A DNA stretch of 64,000 nt from contig JAPXFY010000031.1 in the NCBI GenBank assembly GCA_030674185.1, forward strand, positions 44,308,374 to 44,372,373, written 5' to 3'. The stretch comes from Monoplex corrugatus (Eukaryota; Mollusca; Gastropoda; Littorinimorpha; Ranellidae). The translations under genes were made by a program, and so were the position numbers. Shown in pieces: positions 32,853-44,859 of the stretch (its first letter is position 1; each line of letters begins with the position of its first letter). The notes under the pieces are model-generated. The model was not told the DNA's origin. It ran no database searches and saw only the letters and a program-made list of their open reading frames with translations.

Positions 32853-32861
32853 TGATTTTCT

Positions 32862-33133
32862 ATCAGTCTCGAAAGCAGCAAGCTCAAAAGAACATTAATG
32901 AAAACGACCAGGAAAAGACGAACAGCAGTTCTGGAGGGACATTCAACGAGGCAAGAGAAATTTGAGCACCTAGTCACAACAGGAAAGCTAGAGGGGAAAA
33001 GAACACCAGGTAGATCCGGGGAGAAAACAGTTTTGTGGAGTCCGTGGGGACAAAAAGGGTAGCAGATAGATTTGCAGCGACAACAGAATGTAGATTCTTA
33101 TGGATGGCCAAAATCACCAACGCCATGTGGCAA
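32862..33133 (+). pseudogene. Decayed 3' end of a non-LTR retrotransposon
   Basis: Shares GAGCACCTAGTCACAACAGG, then AAAGCT and AGGGGAAAAGAACACCAGGTAG, with the fragment at 54510-54915. Translated scraps (EHLVTTGKLEGKRTPGR) look like the C-terminus of a reverse transcriptase ORF. It ends ...GGCACACGATGATGACATACA and passes directly into a GATA array, which may have grown from its tail. Confidence 0.6.
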
Positions 33134-33153
33134 GGCACACGATGATGACATAC

Positions 33154-33185
<32 letters not shown>

Positions 33186-33342
33186 GTAGGTAGGTAGATA
33201 GATAGGTAGATATATAGGTAGATAGATAGAGATAGATAGATAGGTAGATAGATAGGTAGGTAGATAGGTAGATAGATAGGTAGGTAGGTAGATAGGTAGA
33301 TAGATAGATAGATATATAGGTAGATAGTAGATGATATGATAG

Positions 33343-33373
<31 letters not shown>

Positions 33374-33410
33374 TAGGTAGATAGGTAGATAGAAAGATAG
33401 ATAGATATTA
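33134..33410. repeat. (GATA)n / (GGTA)n tetranucleotide array
   Basis: About 275 bp of GATA units with GGTA variants and a few GTA/TATA interruptions. Confidence 0.95.
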
Positions 33411-33450
33411 ACCTGGGAGGGGGTATTAGATTTCTTTATATCGACCAGGT

Positions 33451-33482
33451 GTGTGTGTGTGTGTGTGTGGAGAGAGAGAGAG

Positions 33483-33546
<64 letters not shown>
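33451..33546. repeat. (GT)n and (GA)n arrays
   Basis: A short GT run is followed by a GA run of about 75 bp. Confidence 0.95.
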
Positions 33547-33548
<2 letters not shown>

Positions 33549-33653
33549 CTCTGCTGTTTCAGAATGACTCCATTCCAAATTTGGGTCTAAGCTAGGACCA
33601 CAGATGCGTTAAGTTTGGAAGTCATGGCGCCAAGCTCAAGTTCACACGTGCCC

Positions 33654-33729
<76 letters not shown>

Positions 33730-34009
33730 TACACACACTAAAATCAGCACTTCTTAAATGAAGGTGTGTGTTAATCACTTTGATGTCATGATTATACTGA
33801 CTTGGCAAACGGTTGTGCCCGCAAACAGCAAACATCTAGTTTCGTCAGTCAAATAAACCTTCTTCTTCTATTTCCGTGTAGAAGTCTGGTTGTGTTTGCT
33901 TGAACGCTAGCAGACACCTTCATTCTGATGTCAGAACACTGAAGTTATACATCTGACAGTGTAAATGTGTGTATTTTATTGTGTCTTGTTTCCACATTTT
34001 GTGCCTGAC
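33547..34009. other. Unannotated sequence with a (CA)n array
   Basis: A CA array lies at 33657-33726. No exon or repeat family is otherwise recognised. Confidence 0.5.
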
Positions 34010-35210
34010 CTGAGCACATGACTGAATACTTGTGAGCAGAGCACATGACTGAATACTTGTGAGCAGAGCACACGACTGAATACTTGTGAGCAGAGCACAT
34101 GACTGAACACTTGTGAGCAGACCACATGACTGAACACTTGTGAGCAGAGCACATGACTGAATACTTGTGATCAGAACACATGACTGAATACTTGTGAGCA
34201 GACCACATGACTGAATACTTGTGAGCAGACCACATGACTGAATACTTGTGAGCAGACCACATGACTGAATACTTGTGAGCAGACCACATGACTGAATACT
34301 TGTGAGCAGAGCACATGACTGAATACTTGTGAGCAGACCACATGACTGAATACTTGTGAGCAGACCACATGACTGAATACTTGTGAGCAGACCACATGAC
34401 TGAATACTTGTGAGCAGACCACATGACTGAATACTTGTGAGCAGACCACATGACTGAATACTTGTGAGCAGACCACATGACTGAATACTTGTGAGCAGAC
34501 CACATGACTGAATACTTGTGAGCAGACCACATGACTGAATACTTGTGAGCAGAATGCGTTAGTGAAGTACTCGTGAGCAGAGCACATGACCGAATACATG
34601 AGCAGAGCGCATTAGTGAAGAACTTGTGAGCAGAAACATTAAGTACTTGTGAGCAGAGTGGTTTGCTGAAATACTTGTGAGCAGAGTGCATTACTTAAGT
34701 ACTTGTGAGCAGAACGTAACGGAAGTACTTGTGAGCGGAACACATGACCGAAGTACTTGTGAGCAGAACATAACGGAAGTACTTGTGAGCAGAACACATG
34801 ACTTAGGTACTTGTGAGCAGAATACATGACTGAAGACTTGTGAGCAGAACATATAACTGAAGTACCTGTGAGTAGAGTGCATTTTTTCTGAAGTGCTCAT
34901 AAGCAGGACACATTAATCAAATACTTGTGTGAGCAGAGCGCATGACTGAAATACTTGTGAGCAGAGCACGTGTCTGAAATACTTGTGAGCAGAACACATG
35001 ACCAAAGTGCTTGTAAGCAGAGCACGTGACTGAAATACTTGTGAGCAGACCACGTGACTGAAATGCTTGTGAGCAGACCACGTGACTGAAATACTTGTGA
35101 GCAGACCACGTGACTGAAATACTTGAGACCACGTGACTGAAATACTTGTGAGCAGATCACATGACAGAAGTACTTGTGATCACATTACTTAAGTACCCGT
35201 GAGGTGAGCA
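34010..35210. repeat. 27-bp satellite, about 43 copies
   Basis: Unit AGCAGACCACATGACTGAAT, then ACTTGTG (27 bp). Copies at 34200-34550 are nearly identical. To the right they diverge strongly (GAACATAACGGAAGTACTTG; CACGTGACTGAAATACTTG). Because 27 is divisible by 3, a minus-strand frame of AHKYSVMWS repeats stays open for about 250 codons; I regard that as an artefact. Confidence 0.95.
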
Positions 35211-35483
35211 CGTTACTGAAGTTCTCGTACGCTCTGCTCTTTGTGAACCACAGGTTATATGTGATCTTATATACGTACACTTACTGGTGGGTTTGTGCAT
35301 GCACGCACGCGTGTGGTGGGCGTGTGTGTGTGTGCGCCCCCAAAGTGAATACGGACTCGAAAATGAGTCTGTTTATCAGTGTTTATCAACAATGCCAAAC
35401 GCTAAAATGGCGAAACGTGTGGTTATAAAGAGAGCACTGCAATATGACTAATCGTGTTGGCTCCTTCTTCCTCCCGCCCCCCC
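35211..35483. other. Unannotated sequence
   Basis: Short GT-rich patch near 35310-35335. No feature supported. Confidence 0.4.
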
Positions 35484-35757
<274 letters not shown>

Positions 35758-35819
35758 AACTTAATCTTCCTTCAATCATATAATTCTTTAACATATTTTT
35801 ATTACTTTCATTCAGAATA

Positions 35820-36140
35820 GGTAATCCAGCACACAGCAGGAATAACTTTCGATATCTGAATTTTGGCAAAGCGCTTAACCGCCGTCTCAAGATCAGTCTC
35901 GACACACTAAAAGATCCGACATATTTGAGCAATTCCAAGCGAACAGAGGAGGAAAATTCGCCCTACTTCGGTTTGAAGATCTCAAAAACAATATCAACCA
36001 AATGCTGATGGAAAACAGCAACCAGAGATCTTAAGGATAAACCGATGGAAATTCAAGCCAAGAATCACAGGTAATATCCCGGGAGATGTGCGACACTAGA
36101 AGGAGCTTAGAGCAACAAAAGAAAATTGAGAAAGGAAAAG
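35820..36140 (+). pseudogene. Decayed non-LTR fragment (endonuclease-RT linker region)
   Basis: The plus strand encodes DIFEQFQANRGGKFALLRFE, then DLKNNINQMLMENSNQRS, before stops. This resembles the linker between endonuclease and reverse transcriptase in RTE-type ORFs. Too decayed for a firm clade. Confidence 0.45.
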
Positions 36141-36285
36141 AGAAACACAGTGCTGTAAACAAGACGACTTGTCAAGTAATGAAAAACACAAAAGTAAAGT
36201 TAGATTGAACACACCAATGTGAAGATATTCCGAAAAAACTCAAAGTCAATGACACAAAGAAAGCTTTTAAGAATATGCAAGACTT

Positions 36286-36415
36286 ATTGTTATTTGTTTA
36301 AAGCCCAGCCGACTGTCTAAAGCCATATCAGGGCTGTCTACACAATACTTCAACAGGAAAAAAGGAAAAGAAAATGAAGTACACATATCAATGCATTCGA
36401 GCACATAATCTGAGA
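36286..36415 (+). mobile_element. Rep550 copy 10, first part (interrupted by LINE C)
   Basis: Head TTTAAAGCCCAGCCGACTGT to GAGCACATAATCTGAG, where LINE C begins. The repeat resumes at 37794 with ATGCCCCTGGCGTTGATC. Confidence 0.85.
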
Positions 36416-37793
36416 TAATAATTATAATAATAATTACAATATTTATATAGCGCAAAATCTTGATAAAATCAAATGTAACCGCTGAAACAGACACACACAC
36501 ACGCATGCACGCACACACGCGCGCGCGCACACACACACACACACACACGCACACGGCTATAAATGGGGAGAAAGAATAAAAGCAATGGAAAATTATAGAG
36601 AGCATATTATATACAATTATATATTGCAATGTGATTCCACTCCGAGTGGAGACAGGCTGCAGAGGGGATTGAGTGAGGTCAGGATTTTATGCAGAGGAGA
36701 AAAGGTGAGTTTTGAGAGCGGACTTGAAGGAGACAAAAGTAGGTTGCTGACGGACTGAGAGGAAGTTTGTTCCAGGAGAGTAGACCAGAAACAGAGAAGG
36801 CTCGTGGACCATAGGTATTGAGCTTAGTGCGTGGAAAGCGAAAAGTCAGAGGATCGGAGGCAGAGCGGAGGGTACGTGAGGGAACATAGATCTCAAGTAG
36901 GCTTGACAGGTAATCGGGGGCTGCGTTATTGAGGCTTTTGTAGCACATGGTGTCTAGTTTGTACTGTATGCGCTTTGATACAGGGAGCCAGTGAAGTTGT
37001 GCCAGGAGAGGAGATATGTGGTCAGCTTTTTTCCTTTTGAGTACAAGGCGTGCAGCATTGTTTTGAATGCGCTGTAGGATGTGAATGGTGGAGGCAGGAA
37101 GACCGGACAGGAGAGAACTGCAATAGTCAATGCGAGACATTATGAAGGAGAGAACGAGTTTTGCAGTTGTTTCCACAGAGAGATACTTCCTGATCAGGCT
37201 TATACGATGGAGGTGATAGTAGCAAGATCTGGCAGTTTGAGAAACAAAGTTTTCATGAAGAGGGTAGAGTCAATGCAGACACCAAGGTTTTTAGCTGAAT
37301 CAGAAATTGGAACTGATGTGTTACATAATGGGAGAGAAAGAGGAGGCAGCTGAGAAAGTTTCTGACGGGTGCCAATGAGGATAGCTTCTGTCTTGTCATC
37401 ATTTAGCTGAAGTTTGTTGTATGTCATCCAATTTTTAATGTTCGAGTAACACTCAGTGGTGCGAGTCAGGAGGCGCTGTATATTGTCAGGTGAGTCACTG
37501 TCTTGAAGTTGGGTGTCATCAGCATAGAAGTGGTGTTTTAGAGAGTGGGAGTTGATGATGGTGGACAGGGGGGAGGTGTAAAGAGTGAAAAGAACAGGGC
37601 CAAGGACAGATCCTTGTGGAACACCACAGGTCAGGTATGCAGGTTGAGAGTAAGTGCCATTGATGAGAACAGTTTGTTTTCTGTTTGATAGATATGAAGT
37701 GAACCAGGAGAGAGCAATGTCAGAGATGCCAAAAGTATGATGAAGTCTAGAAAGGAGAATACCATGATGAATGGTATCAAAGGCTGCAGACAG
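36416..37793 (-). mobile_element. CR1/L2-like LINE copy C, nested in Rep550 copy 10
   Basis: Minus strand, 5' truncated inside the reverse transcriptase. It covers from motif A (AAFDTIHHGILLSRL) through [11 protein letters not shown] and YADDTQL to the 3' end with a TAA/ATT tail and a short CA/CG array (36490-36556). It has the AGAGAGATAC form missing from copy A. A 1-2-base change near 37255 breaks the frame at KTLFLKLPD. Confidence 0.9.
36679..37176 (-). pseudogene. C-terminal part of LINE C ORF
   Basis: Open for 165 codons ([20 protein letters not shown] ... SFKSALKTHL-like end). It is the domain after the reverse transcriptase in this LINE family, parallel to 50690-51055 and 61116-61553. 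Isolated from its N-terminal part by a frameshift. Confidence 0.8.
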
Positions 37794-38193
37794 ATGCCCC
37801 TGGCGTTGATCACTTCGTCCAATTTATCACACAGGGTATTTAAAAAACCTGAACACAAATTTAAATGCGACTAAAGACGCTGAAACATACATAAAAACGG
37901 GCCTAAATTACCTAAAGATGCTTCCGCACCTCACATTTCGCTAGAGCCAAAAAATGCACTTAATACATGTACCCAATTGAAAGTATGTGAGAAGTAGAGA
38001 AAGTATGTAAGACTTTATCAAACACATAGAAGTGAATGGATCAGCAAGGCAGAAACTGATAGAAAGAAAAAACGGAACACAAAGGAACAAGGCTGAAACA
38101 GAGTGACAGAAAAGAGGAAATTTCTAGTACAGAATTTCCACAAGATGGGGGATACTGTTTATGCTGAAAGAGCCCCCGGCATCCCCACCGGGG
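37794..38193 (+). mobile_element. Rep550 copy 10, second part
   Basis: Runs from GATGCCCCTGGCGTTGATCA to AGCCCCCGGCATCCCCACCG. The AGAAAGTATGTAAG segment is partly duplicated. Confidence 0.85.
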
Positions 38194-38256
38194 GATGCAA
38201 GACCTGACCAAACAAAAGCCAAGCAGAGTCAGCATCATTCAGGACAAAGACGGCAA

Positions 38257-38412
38257 CGGTTATTGTTTTAAAGCCCAGCCGGCGCAGAGCCATGTCAGGG
38301 TTATGACCATCTTAAAACGTACACCATACCTCACTGGGGGGAAATCTGGAAAAGAAAATTAAGTACAGATATCAATGTATTTACACACATAATTCAAGAA
38401 TATTCCCTGATG
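38257..38412 (+). mobile_element. Rep550 copy 11 (head part)
   Basis: GTTTTAAAGCCCAGCCGGCG to CATAATTCAAGAATATTCCC, cut by the start of the 55-bp satellite. Confidence 0.75.
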
Positions 38413-38419
38413 TTTACTG

Positions 38420-40045
38420 GCATTTCACCTCATGTCGTTCTTAACTTCACCTTATTTGACACCCCTTTGTATGACGTTTTCACCCCATGTCGTTCTTAAC
38501 TTCACCTTATTTGACACCCCTTTGTATGACGTTTTCACCCCATGTCGTTCTTAACTTCACCTTATTTGACACCCCTTTGTATGACGTTTTCACCCCATGT
38601 CGTTCTTAACTTCACCTTATTTGACACCCTTTTGTATGACGTTTTCACCCCATGTCGTTCTTAACTTCACCTTATTTGACACCCCTTTGTATGACGTTTT
38701 CACCCCATGTCGTTCTTAACTTCACCTTATTTGACACCCTTTTGTATGACGTTTTCACCCCATGTCGTTCTTAACTTCACCTTATTTGACACCCCTTTGT
38801 ATGACGTTTTCACCCCATGTCGTTCTTAACTTCACCTTATTTGACACCCCTTTGTATGACGTTTTCACCCCATGTCGTTCTTAACTTCACCTTATTTGAC
38901 ACCCTTTTGTGTGACGTTTTCAACCCATGTCGTTCTTAACTTCACCTTATTTGACACCCCTTTGTATAACGTTTTCACCCCATGTCGTTCTTAACTTCAC
39001 CTTATTTGACACCCTTTTGTGTGACGTTTTCAACCCATGTCGTTCTTAACTTCACCTTATTTGACACCCTTTTGTGTGACGTTTTCAACCCATGTCGTTC
39101 TTAACTTCACCTTATTTGACACCCTTTTGTATGACGTTTTCACCCCATGTCGTTCTTAACTTCACCTTATTTGACACCCTTTTGTGTGACGTTTTCAACC
39201 CATGTCGTTCTTAACCTCACCTTATTTGACACCCTTTTGTGTGACGTTTTCAACCCATGTCGTTCTTAACCTCACCTGGTTTGACACCCTTTTGTATGAC
39301 GTTTTCACCCCATGTCGTTCTTAATCTCACCTGGTTTGACACCCTTTATAGGACATTTTTAACACATCTCGTTCTAATCTCACCTGGCTTGATATCCTTT
39401 ATAGGACATTTTTAACACATCTCGTTCTTAATCTCACCTGGCTTGACACCCTTCATAGGACATTTTTAACATATCTCGTTCTTAACCTCACCTGGTTTGA
39501 CACCCTTTATAGGACATTTTTAACACATCTCGTTCTTAATCTCACCTGGCTTGACACCCTTCATAGGACATTTTTAACATATCTCGTTCTTAACCTCACC
39601 TGGTTTGACACCCTTTATAGGACATTTTTAACACATCTCGTTCTTAATCTCACCTGGCTTGACACCCTTCATAGGACATTTTTAACATATCTCGTTCTTA
39701 ACCTCACCTGGTTTGACACCCTTTATAGGACATTTTTAACACATCTCGTTCTTAATCTCACCTGGCTTGACACCCCTTTTTATGGCGTTTTCATACTATC
39801 TCGTTTTTTACCGCACCTGGTTCGACACCCTTTTTAGGACATTTTCAACACATCTCGTTCTTAATATCACCTGGTTTGACACCCCTTCGTAGAGCATTTT
39901 TAACACATCTCGATCTTAACCTCACCTGGTTTGATACCCCTTTTTAGGGCATTTTGGTTTGATACCCCTTTTTAGGGCATTTTCACCCCATCTCGTTCTT
40001 AATATCACCTGATTAGACACCCTTTTTAGGGCATTTTCACCCCCA
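38420..40045. repeat. 54-55-bp satellite, about 29 copies, with higher-order structure
   Basis: Unit of about 55 bp containing CCCATGTCGTTCTTAACTTC, then ACCTTATTTGACACCCCTTTG. Copies at 38425-38900 are nearly identical. GTGACGTTTTCAACCC variants appear from about 38910. From about 39330 the unit changes to ATAGGACATTTTTAACA(C/T)ATC and alternates GGCTTGACACCCTTC with GGTTTGACACCCTTT, forming a 108-bp dimer for about four rounds. The right end is degenerate. Confidence 0.95.
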
Positions 40046-40640
40046 TCCTGACAGAGGCACGACCAGTTGGTTCGCGACCGCTTATTCACTGGCTGGCCAG
40101 CTTATTCACAGTTGACCTCTCACCTGGAGGCTGTTCCCCTATCCACCACCTGGGGACGCGCCTGGTTGGGGATGGCCGCCCCACCGACTGAAGCCAGTTG
40201 TCCAGGTAAAAAAAAACAAAAATACGGTGTTAAAAAAACAAAAAAAGGAGTTAAATCCCAGACCCACAATGTTAACGGCCAGATCTTTTTGCCTTAAAAT
40301 GTCGTCAGTGTAAAATGAATTGCCGCTGACTCTGCAAAATCCGAAGACCCAGACAAAATAGACAAACACTTTTAGTATGGGAGAGCAGCCCGAGTGTTTT
40401 CGATACTGTCCTGACAATAACTATGTAAACAATATGCGGTTTTACAAAACAGCTCATACTGCTACAAGTACTAGTTCATTTGACCACCCATGGGCCTGTT
40501 ACAGCATTCCTATTTCCGTTACCATCCTACCTACTATCTATTTCACACTAACGTTTGGGGTGATTAAGCGAACATAGCACTGGCAGCGTATCAATCATCG
40601 GTTGTCTAATAGCGTATATAACATAAAGTCTTCTACATGT
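40046..40640. other. Unannotated; one exon-like patch
   Basis: 40060-40205 is GC-richer and open on the plus strand (DRLFTGWPAYSQLTSHLEA), ending in TGTCCAG|GTAAAA. I could not connect it to any gene. It may be part of another dispersed repeat. Confidence 0.3.
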
Positions 40641-40675
40641 TTTGTTGGCAATTAAGACAACGAAGGCTCTCCCAT

Positions 40676-40802
40676 GTTTGAAATTACACAGGTAAAATGG
40701 TTTGAAATTACATGGGTAAAAAAGTTTAAAATCACACAGGTAAAATGGTCTGAAATCCGACAGGTAAAATGGTTTGAAATCACACAGGTAAAATTTTCGA
40801 TA
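40676..40802. repeat. ~24-bp tandem repeat, about 5 copies
   Basis: Repeated TTTGAAATTACACAGGTAAAATGG with substitutions. Confidence 0.85.
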
Positions 40803-41019
40803 TTGCCAGGAACAGTTTGTGTAACGATTTACGACAATCCTCATAGCTGGCAGTTATCATCATGAATCTGGGATTTAACCAACACCGTGTTAAAAGGCGG
40901 ACGCAAAAATTGTCGTTTTTAAAACACAGACGCCAAAAAAAGCAAACACGCTAACGGCGACACAAAGCCCGACACCAGTAAGCAACGATCAAACCGAACA
41001 ATTTCAAATATTGTTTAAT

Positions 41020-41175
41020 TAACTGTCTTCGACGGCTTTAACTTACACACGTAAGTTAACTGTCATCGAAGACCTTTCGGCGAAACCCAAAGTGCGATAT
41101 ATATAAATACCTATTTAACCGTCTTCGACGACGTATAACTTACATACGTTAAGTTAATTATCATCGAAGACCGTC
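41020..41175. repeat. Two tandem copies of a small palindrome
   Basis: Each copy pairs GTCTTCGACG....AACTTAC with GTAAGTTAA...ATCGAAGAC (about 41025-41080 and 41110-41165). The two copies are themselves similar, so a hairpin-forming unit was duplicated. Confidence 0.75.
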
Positions 41176-41228
41176 GAACAATCGACTAAACTGCGGTGTA
41201 CGTGTATCTTTCCAAAGGTAGTACACAC

Positions 41229-41620
41229 AGCGGGCCGGGTGGTTCTTTTGACAGAGCCGTAGACTCAAAATCTGACATCTCGAGTTCAATCCCAGCCCGC
41301 AACGTTAAACATTAGCCCGTTTGCTGCCCATCTTAATGTTTCCGTCACTCTGGTGGTGTCACCTCAGTGTTTTAAAGGTAAGACCCTCTCCCTTTCTACT
41401 CCTAAGTTCAAGACGTTGCCAGCACATAGGGTTTCAGGCAAGCTCAGATAGTTGCTGGGAGATTTGGGTGGAGCGCATATGAAATTGTCCGAGTGCGATA
41501 AAATCCCTCTTGAACAAACTCCATATAAACAGTTCTTAATTAAAACGCGGACGCCAAAATGCAGGTGGGCTAACGCCCAACACGCGTAAGTAACCGTCAA
41601 GCCGGACAATTCAAACAATC
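41229..41620 (+). mobile_element. tRNA-like SINE copy 1
   Basis: The head GCCGGGTGGTTCTTTTGACAG resembles a tRNA A-box region. CGAGTTCAATCCCAGC is B-box-like. The body contains ATTAGCCCGTTTGCTGCCC, then TCTGGTGGTGTCACC, and a tail with GAATTGTCCGAGTGCGATAA-like sequence. It aligns with 53484-53880 and partly with 60470-60542. Confidence 0.7.
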
Positions 41621-41655
41621 AGGAAATGCTGCGTATAGTATACCAATCTTTCAAA

Positions 41656-41663
41656 GGGAGGGG

Positions 41664-41721
<58 letters not shown>

Positions 41722-41745
41722 CAGAGACAGACAGACAGACACAGA
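41656..41745. repeat. (GA)n / GACAGA microsatellite
   Basis: GA array passing into GACAGA and ACAGACAG repeats. Confidence 0.95.
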
Positions 41746-42147
41746 GAGAGAAGGGACGTATAAATCTACCCACATAACACAAAACAGTGACACGACATAA
41801 CGATAGCTGCCAACCTTATCAACGAACCCTGTGTTTAAAAACATTTCAACATTTTCTGCCAAACTAGATTTCGACAAATGGGAATGTGACACATGACTGC
41901 GTTCACCATTTGTGTGGTTAAAAATGCACACAAAAATGACTGCAAGCAGGTTTCATATTCATGTTCCATGAATCTTTATCCTTGACATCATATTATAACG
42001 TTATCAATGTCCTGTTTTATGCTTTGGAAAATCTATCCGGTATTTTGTTGTTGTTATTGTTGTTGTTTTAATGGCATTAACATTTTCGACAATCTGGAAA
42101 ATTACAGGACGGTTGGCAGCTATGACTGGGCGTCAAATTTAAATAGG

Positions 42148-42149
<2 letters not shown>
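41746..42149. other. Unannotated sequence
   Basis: A GTT-rich patch at 42045-42070 is the only structure seen. Confidence 0.4.
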
Positions 42150-42246
<97 letters not shown>

Positions 42247-42473
42247 TTGAGAGTGTGTGTGTGTGTGTGTGTTGTGAGAGATTGAGAGACAGAGTGTGTG
42301 CGTGAGTGTGTGTGTGTGTGAGGGGGTTAGAGAGAGAGAGAGTGAGACAGACACAGACACAGACAGAGCAAGATGCGATACAAGTGGAAGAAAGAGAAAG
42401 ACGGAGCTGGGGTGTGTGGCAAAGAAAGAGAAATCGAGAGTATACAGATAATGAATGTGTGTGTGTGTGTGTG

Positions 42474-42529
<56 letters not shown>

Positions 42530-42540
42530 CGACAGACAGA
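42150..42540. repeat. Compound (GT)n, (GA)n, (GACA)n array
   Basis: A GT run of about 60 bp and a GA run are followed by several short GTGTGTG/GAGAGA blocks (each GT block followed by a GA block, repeated about four times) and a GACA run at 42505-42540. Confidence 0.93.
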
Positions 42541-43040
42541 CGTACACACAGTACAAACTCACGCTCAACAGCCTTTATTGTGTAGGCCATTGACCCAATT
42601 TGGGTCTGCATCCATTCAAGCCCCCTTTGGGCCACAGACACACGGCCACGTTGGCCTCCGTTCCACACACACACACACACACACATACACACAGAGTGTT
42701 AAACCGTGCAAGGGGAACCACTAACCAGAATAATGCACAACGCTATACCTTTTTTTTCATTCTTCCAATGGACGGATACAAAATTGTATTTCTGACCACT
42801 CTCCAAAACGACGAAGACTTGTCAAAATTCAATGTTAAAAATGGGTAAACTTTTTACAATCATGTTGGACTGCAGTTATAACAGATAGTCTGATACTGAC
42901 GACTTGTAATGCAGCTTGCAAAATTCCCAGGGATTTTTGTTTCTCTGTGGTTTACACCTTGCACTGTGTAACAAAGACACGGGCATACACAAAGGAAGAA
43001 AGGAGGAGGAAGGGGAGACAGAGACAGACAGACAGACAAA
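42541..43040. other. Unannotated sequence with a short (CA)n
   Basis: CA run at 42666-42692. No exon supported. Confidence 0.4.
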
Positions 43041-43041
43041 G

Positions 43042-43089
<48 letters not shown>

Positions 43090-43092
43090 AGA
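43041..43092. repeat. (GA)n microsatellite
   Basis: GA array of about 40 bp preceded by GACAGACA. Confidence 0.95.
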
Positions 43093-43375
43093 GCTCCAAA
43101 TAAAGTTCAGTAACTCAAAGAAAGTGTCGTGTCCTGAAAAACGTCAAAAGACTAGTAGTCGTGAGGCCATCATCGCCAACAGGCCTGGTGTCTTCAGCTA
43201 AAACTCGAATTCGGAGAACATTCAACTTTCGTTTTTCGATTTTTTTTAACCTTTCCTTCTTTACCCCTCAAACCTTCTCCCCTTCTCTGCAATTTTACTT
43301 TCTGGTTTGGTTTTCTTCTTCTGGTGAATAATGATTTTGGAGTACCCATGATCACAGCGTCTCCTCTTCTGCCTG

Positions 43376-43476
43376 GGTTAACTGGGACTATGGTTAGTTG
43401 GGATTATGATTAGTTGGGATTATGTTAGTTCGGGTTATGGTTAGTTGGGATTATGGTTAGCTGGGGTCATGCTAAA
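43376..43476. repeat. ~16-bp TTAGTTGGGATTATGG tandem repeat
   Basis: About five to six copies with small variants (TTAACTGGGACTATGG, TTAGCTGGGGTCATGC). Confidence 0.85.
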
Positions 43477-44027
43477 ACAAACAACATGGGTTAAGAGTTA
43501 ACAGTCAACTGTCAAACTCCATGCAGCATGCATCCCTAATGGCGGCAGAGGAGGAGACCCACGTTCACGCTGAGTACTTTTCACTACACCAAATGTTGAC
43601 AACCAAAGAACTGAGGACATCTTTTTGATATTTTCCCATTTTCCGAAGTTATTCTGGAAGTTTCTGCAATGCGCAAGCATAACTGTAACACTTATGTTGA
43701 TGTAAACATATGTCGCGACATTTAAACTATTTAAAGGTAAAACGCAAGTCACAAACAAGCTAAGATTTTTTTTTAAAGTTTTCACGATTCCAATTCTTTT
43801 TTAGAATTACTTTATTTGGAGCTGCTGACGTCAGGATGTGTGGCAGGCTTTTTGTCAGTGAAGAGCTAGAGAAGCGGAAATGGTTTTCTAGCTCTTCAAC
43901 CGGTGAGAAAGCAGAGAACCTAACGGTGGACTAAAAACAGACGCTTACATACAAAGACGACAAACCCAGGGACATACACACATACAGCAAACCTCAAAAC
44001 AAACCAGACTTCTCAAATCTGCAGCAA
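43477..44027. other. Unannotated sequence
   Basis: Two inverted words, GAGCTAGAGAAG (43862) and TTTTCTAGCTCTTCAACC (43882), form a small hairpin. No gene is seen. Confidence 0.4.
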
Positions 44028-44136
44028 ACGCCGTCAGTGTTCAGTTCTGAGTGTTCCGCATTATGATGCTCACAGCCAGCAAACCGTAACACAGACGTTC
44101 TTGACGCTTGAACAATCACCATGTCATCGGCGATTT
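44028..44136 (-). other. Exon-like block U1 of the tandem cassette (lowest copy)
   Basis: On the minus strand, GTTTGCTGCAG|AAATCGCCGATGACATGG opens a block related to those at 45949, 47163, 48340 and 49157. Its other end carries GACGGCGTTTGCTGCAGATT, matching the region near 49375 (GACGGAGTTTGCTGCAGATT). No clear GTATG donor. More diverged than the other units. Confidence 0.45.
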
Positions 44137-44162
44137 CTGCAGCAAACACATTCATCGTTATC

Positions 44163-44729
44163 TTATTGTTATTTCTGTTCAAAGCCTAGTCGACCGCAAA
44201 AAGCCATGTCAGGGCCATAACCGTTTCAAAACATACACAAAACTTCAACAGGGAAAAAAAAGGTAAAGAAACTTAAGTACACATATCGAGGCATTTGTGC
44301 ACATAATGTAAGAAGATGCCCCTGGCCTTGACCACTCCAATTCATCACACAGGCGATTTAAATAACATACCTGAACACAATTTGAAACATAACTAAGGAC
44401 ACTAAAATACATAAAAACTGTACATACATAAAAACTGTACATACATAAAAACTGTACATACATAAAAACTGTCTTAAATGACCTAAAATTGCTTCTTCAC
44501 GTCACATCTTAACGCCAAAAAATGCATTTAACACATGTACCCAATTTCCTAAAAGGAAATACGCAAGACTTTTTACCAGCAAGGTAGGAAATGATAGGAA
44601 GAAATGACAGAAAGGAAAGGAACAAGACGGAAACAAAGAGAGTGACAGAAGAGAGGCAATTTCTAGCACAGAATTTTCTGAACGTGGGTATACTATTTGT
44701 ATTGAAAGAGCCCCACCATCACCGGGGGG
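44163..44729 (+). mobile_element. Rep550 copy 12
   Basis: Head TTCAAAGCCTAGTCGACCGC, middle GGCCTTGACCACTCCAATTC, tail AGCCCCACCATCACCGGGGG. A 17-bp unit (ATACATAAAAACTGTAC) is tandemly repeated about four times at 44405-44471 inside this copy. Confidence 0.82.
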
Positions 44730-44859
44730 TCATCAGTATCTATTTACCTATCTATCTATCCATCTATCTATCTATGTATATAGATATAGAAATCCATAGA
44801 CACATAATATAGCTACACACACATATATATATAAACCATGACTTTTTATCATATGCTGC

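Noticed and set aside
34171..34691. Minus-strand frame of 248 codons with AHKYSVMWS repeats
   Set aside because: Artefact of the 27-bp satellite. No start or splice context, and the frame decays outside the homogenised core.
38420..40045. CRISPR-like appearance of regularly spaced repeats
   Set aside because: No unique spacers: the whole 55-bp unit is repeated, and the context is eukaryotic. The same holds for the other regular arrays here.
40060..40205. Exon of an unknown gene (DRLFTGWPAYSQLTSHLEA...)
   Set aside because: Open and GC-richer with a donor-like end, but no acceptor, partner exon or recognisable protein; it could equally be a dispersed repeat.
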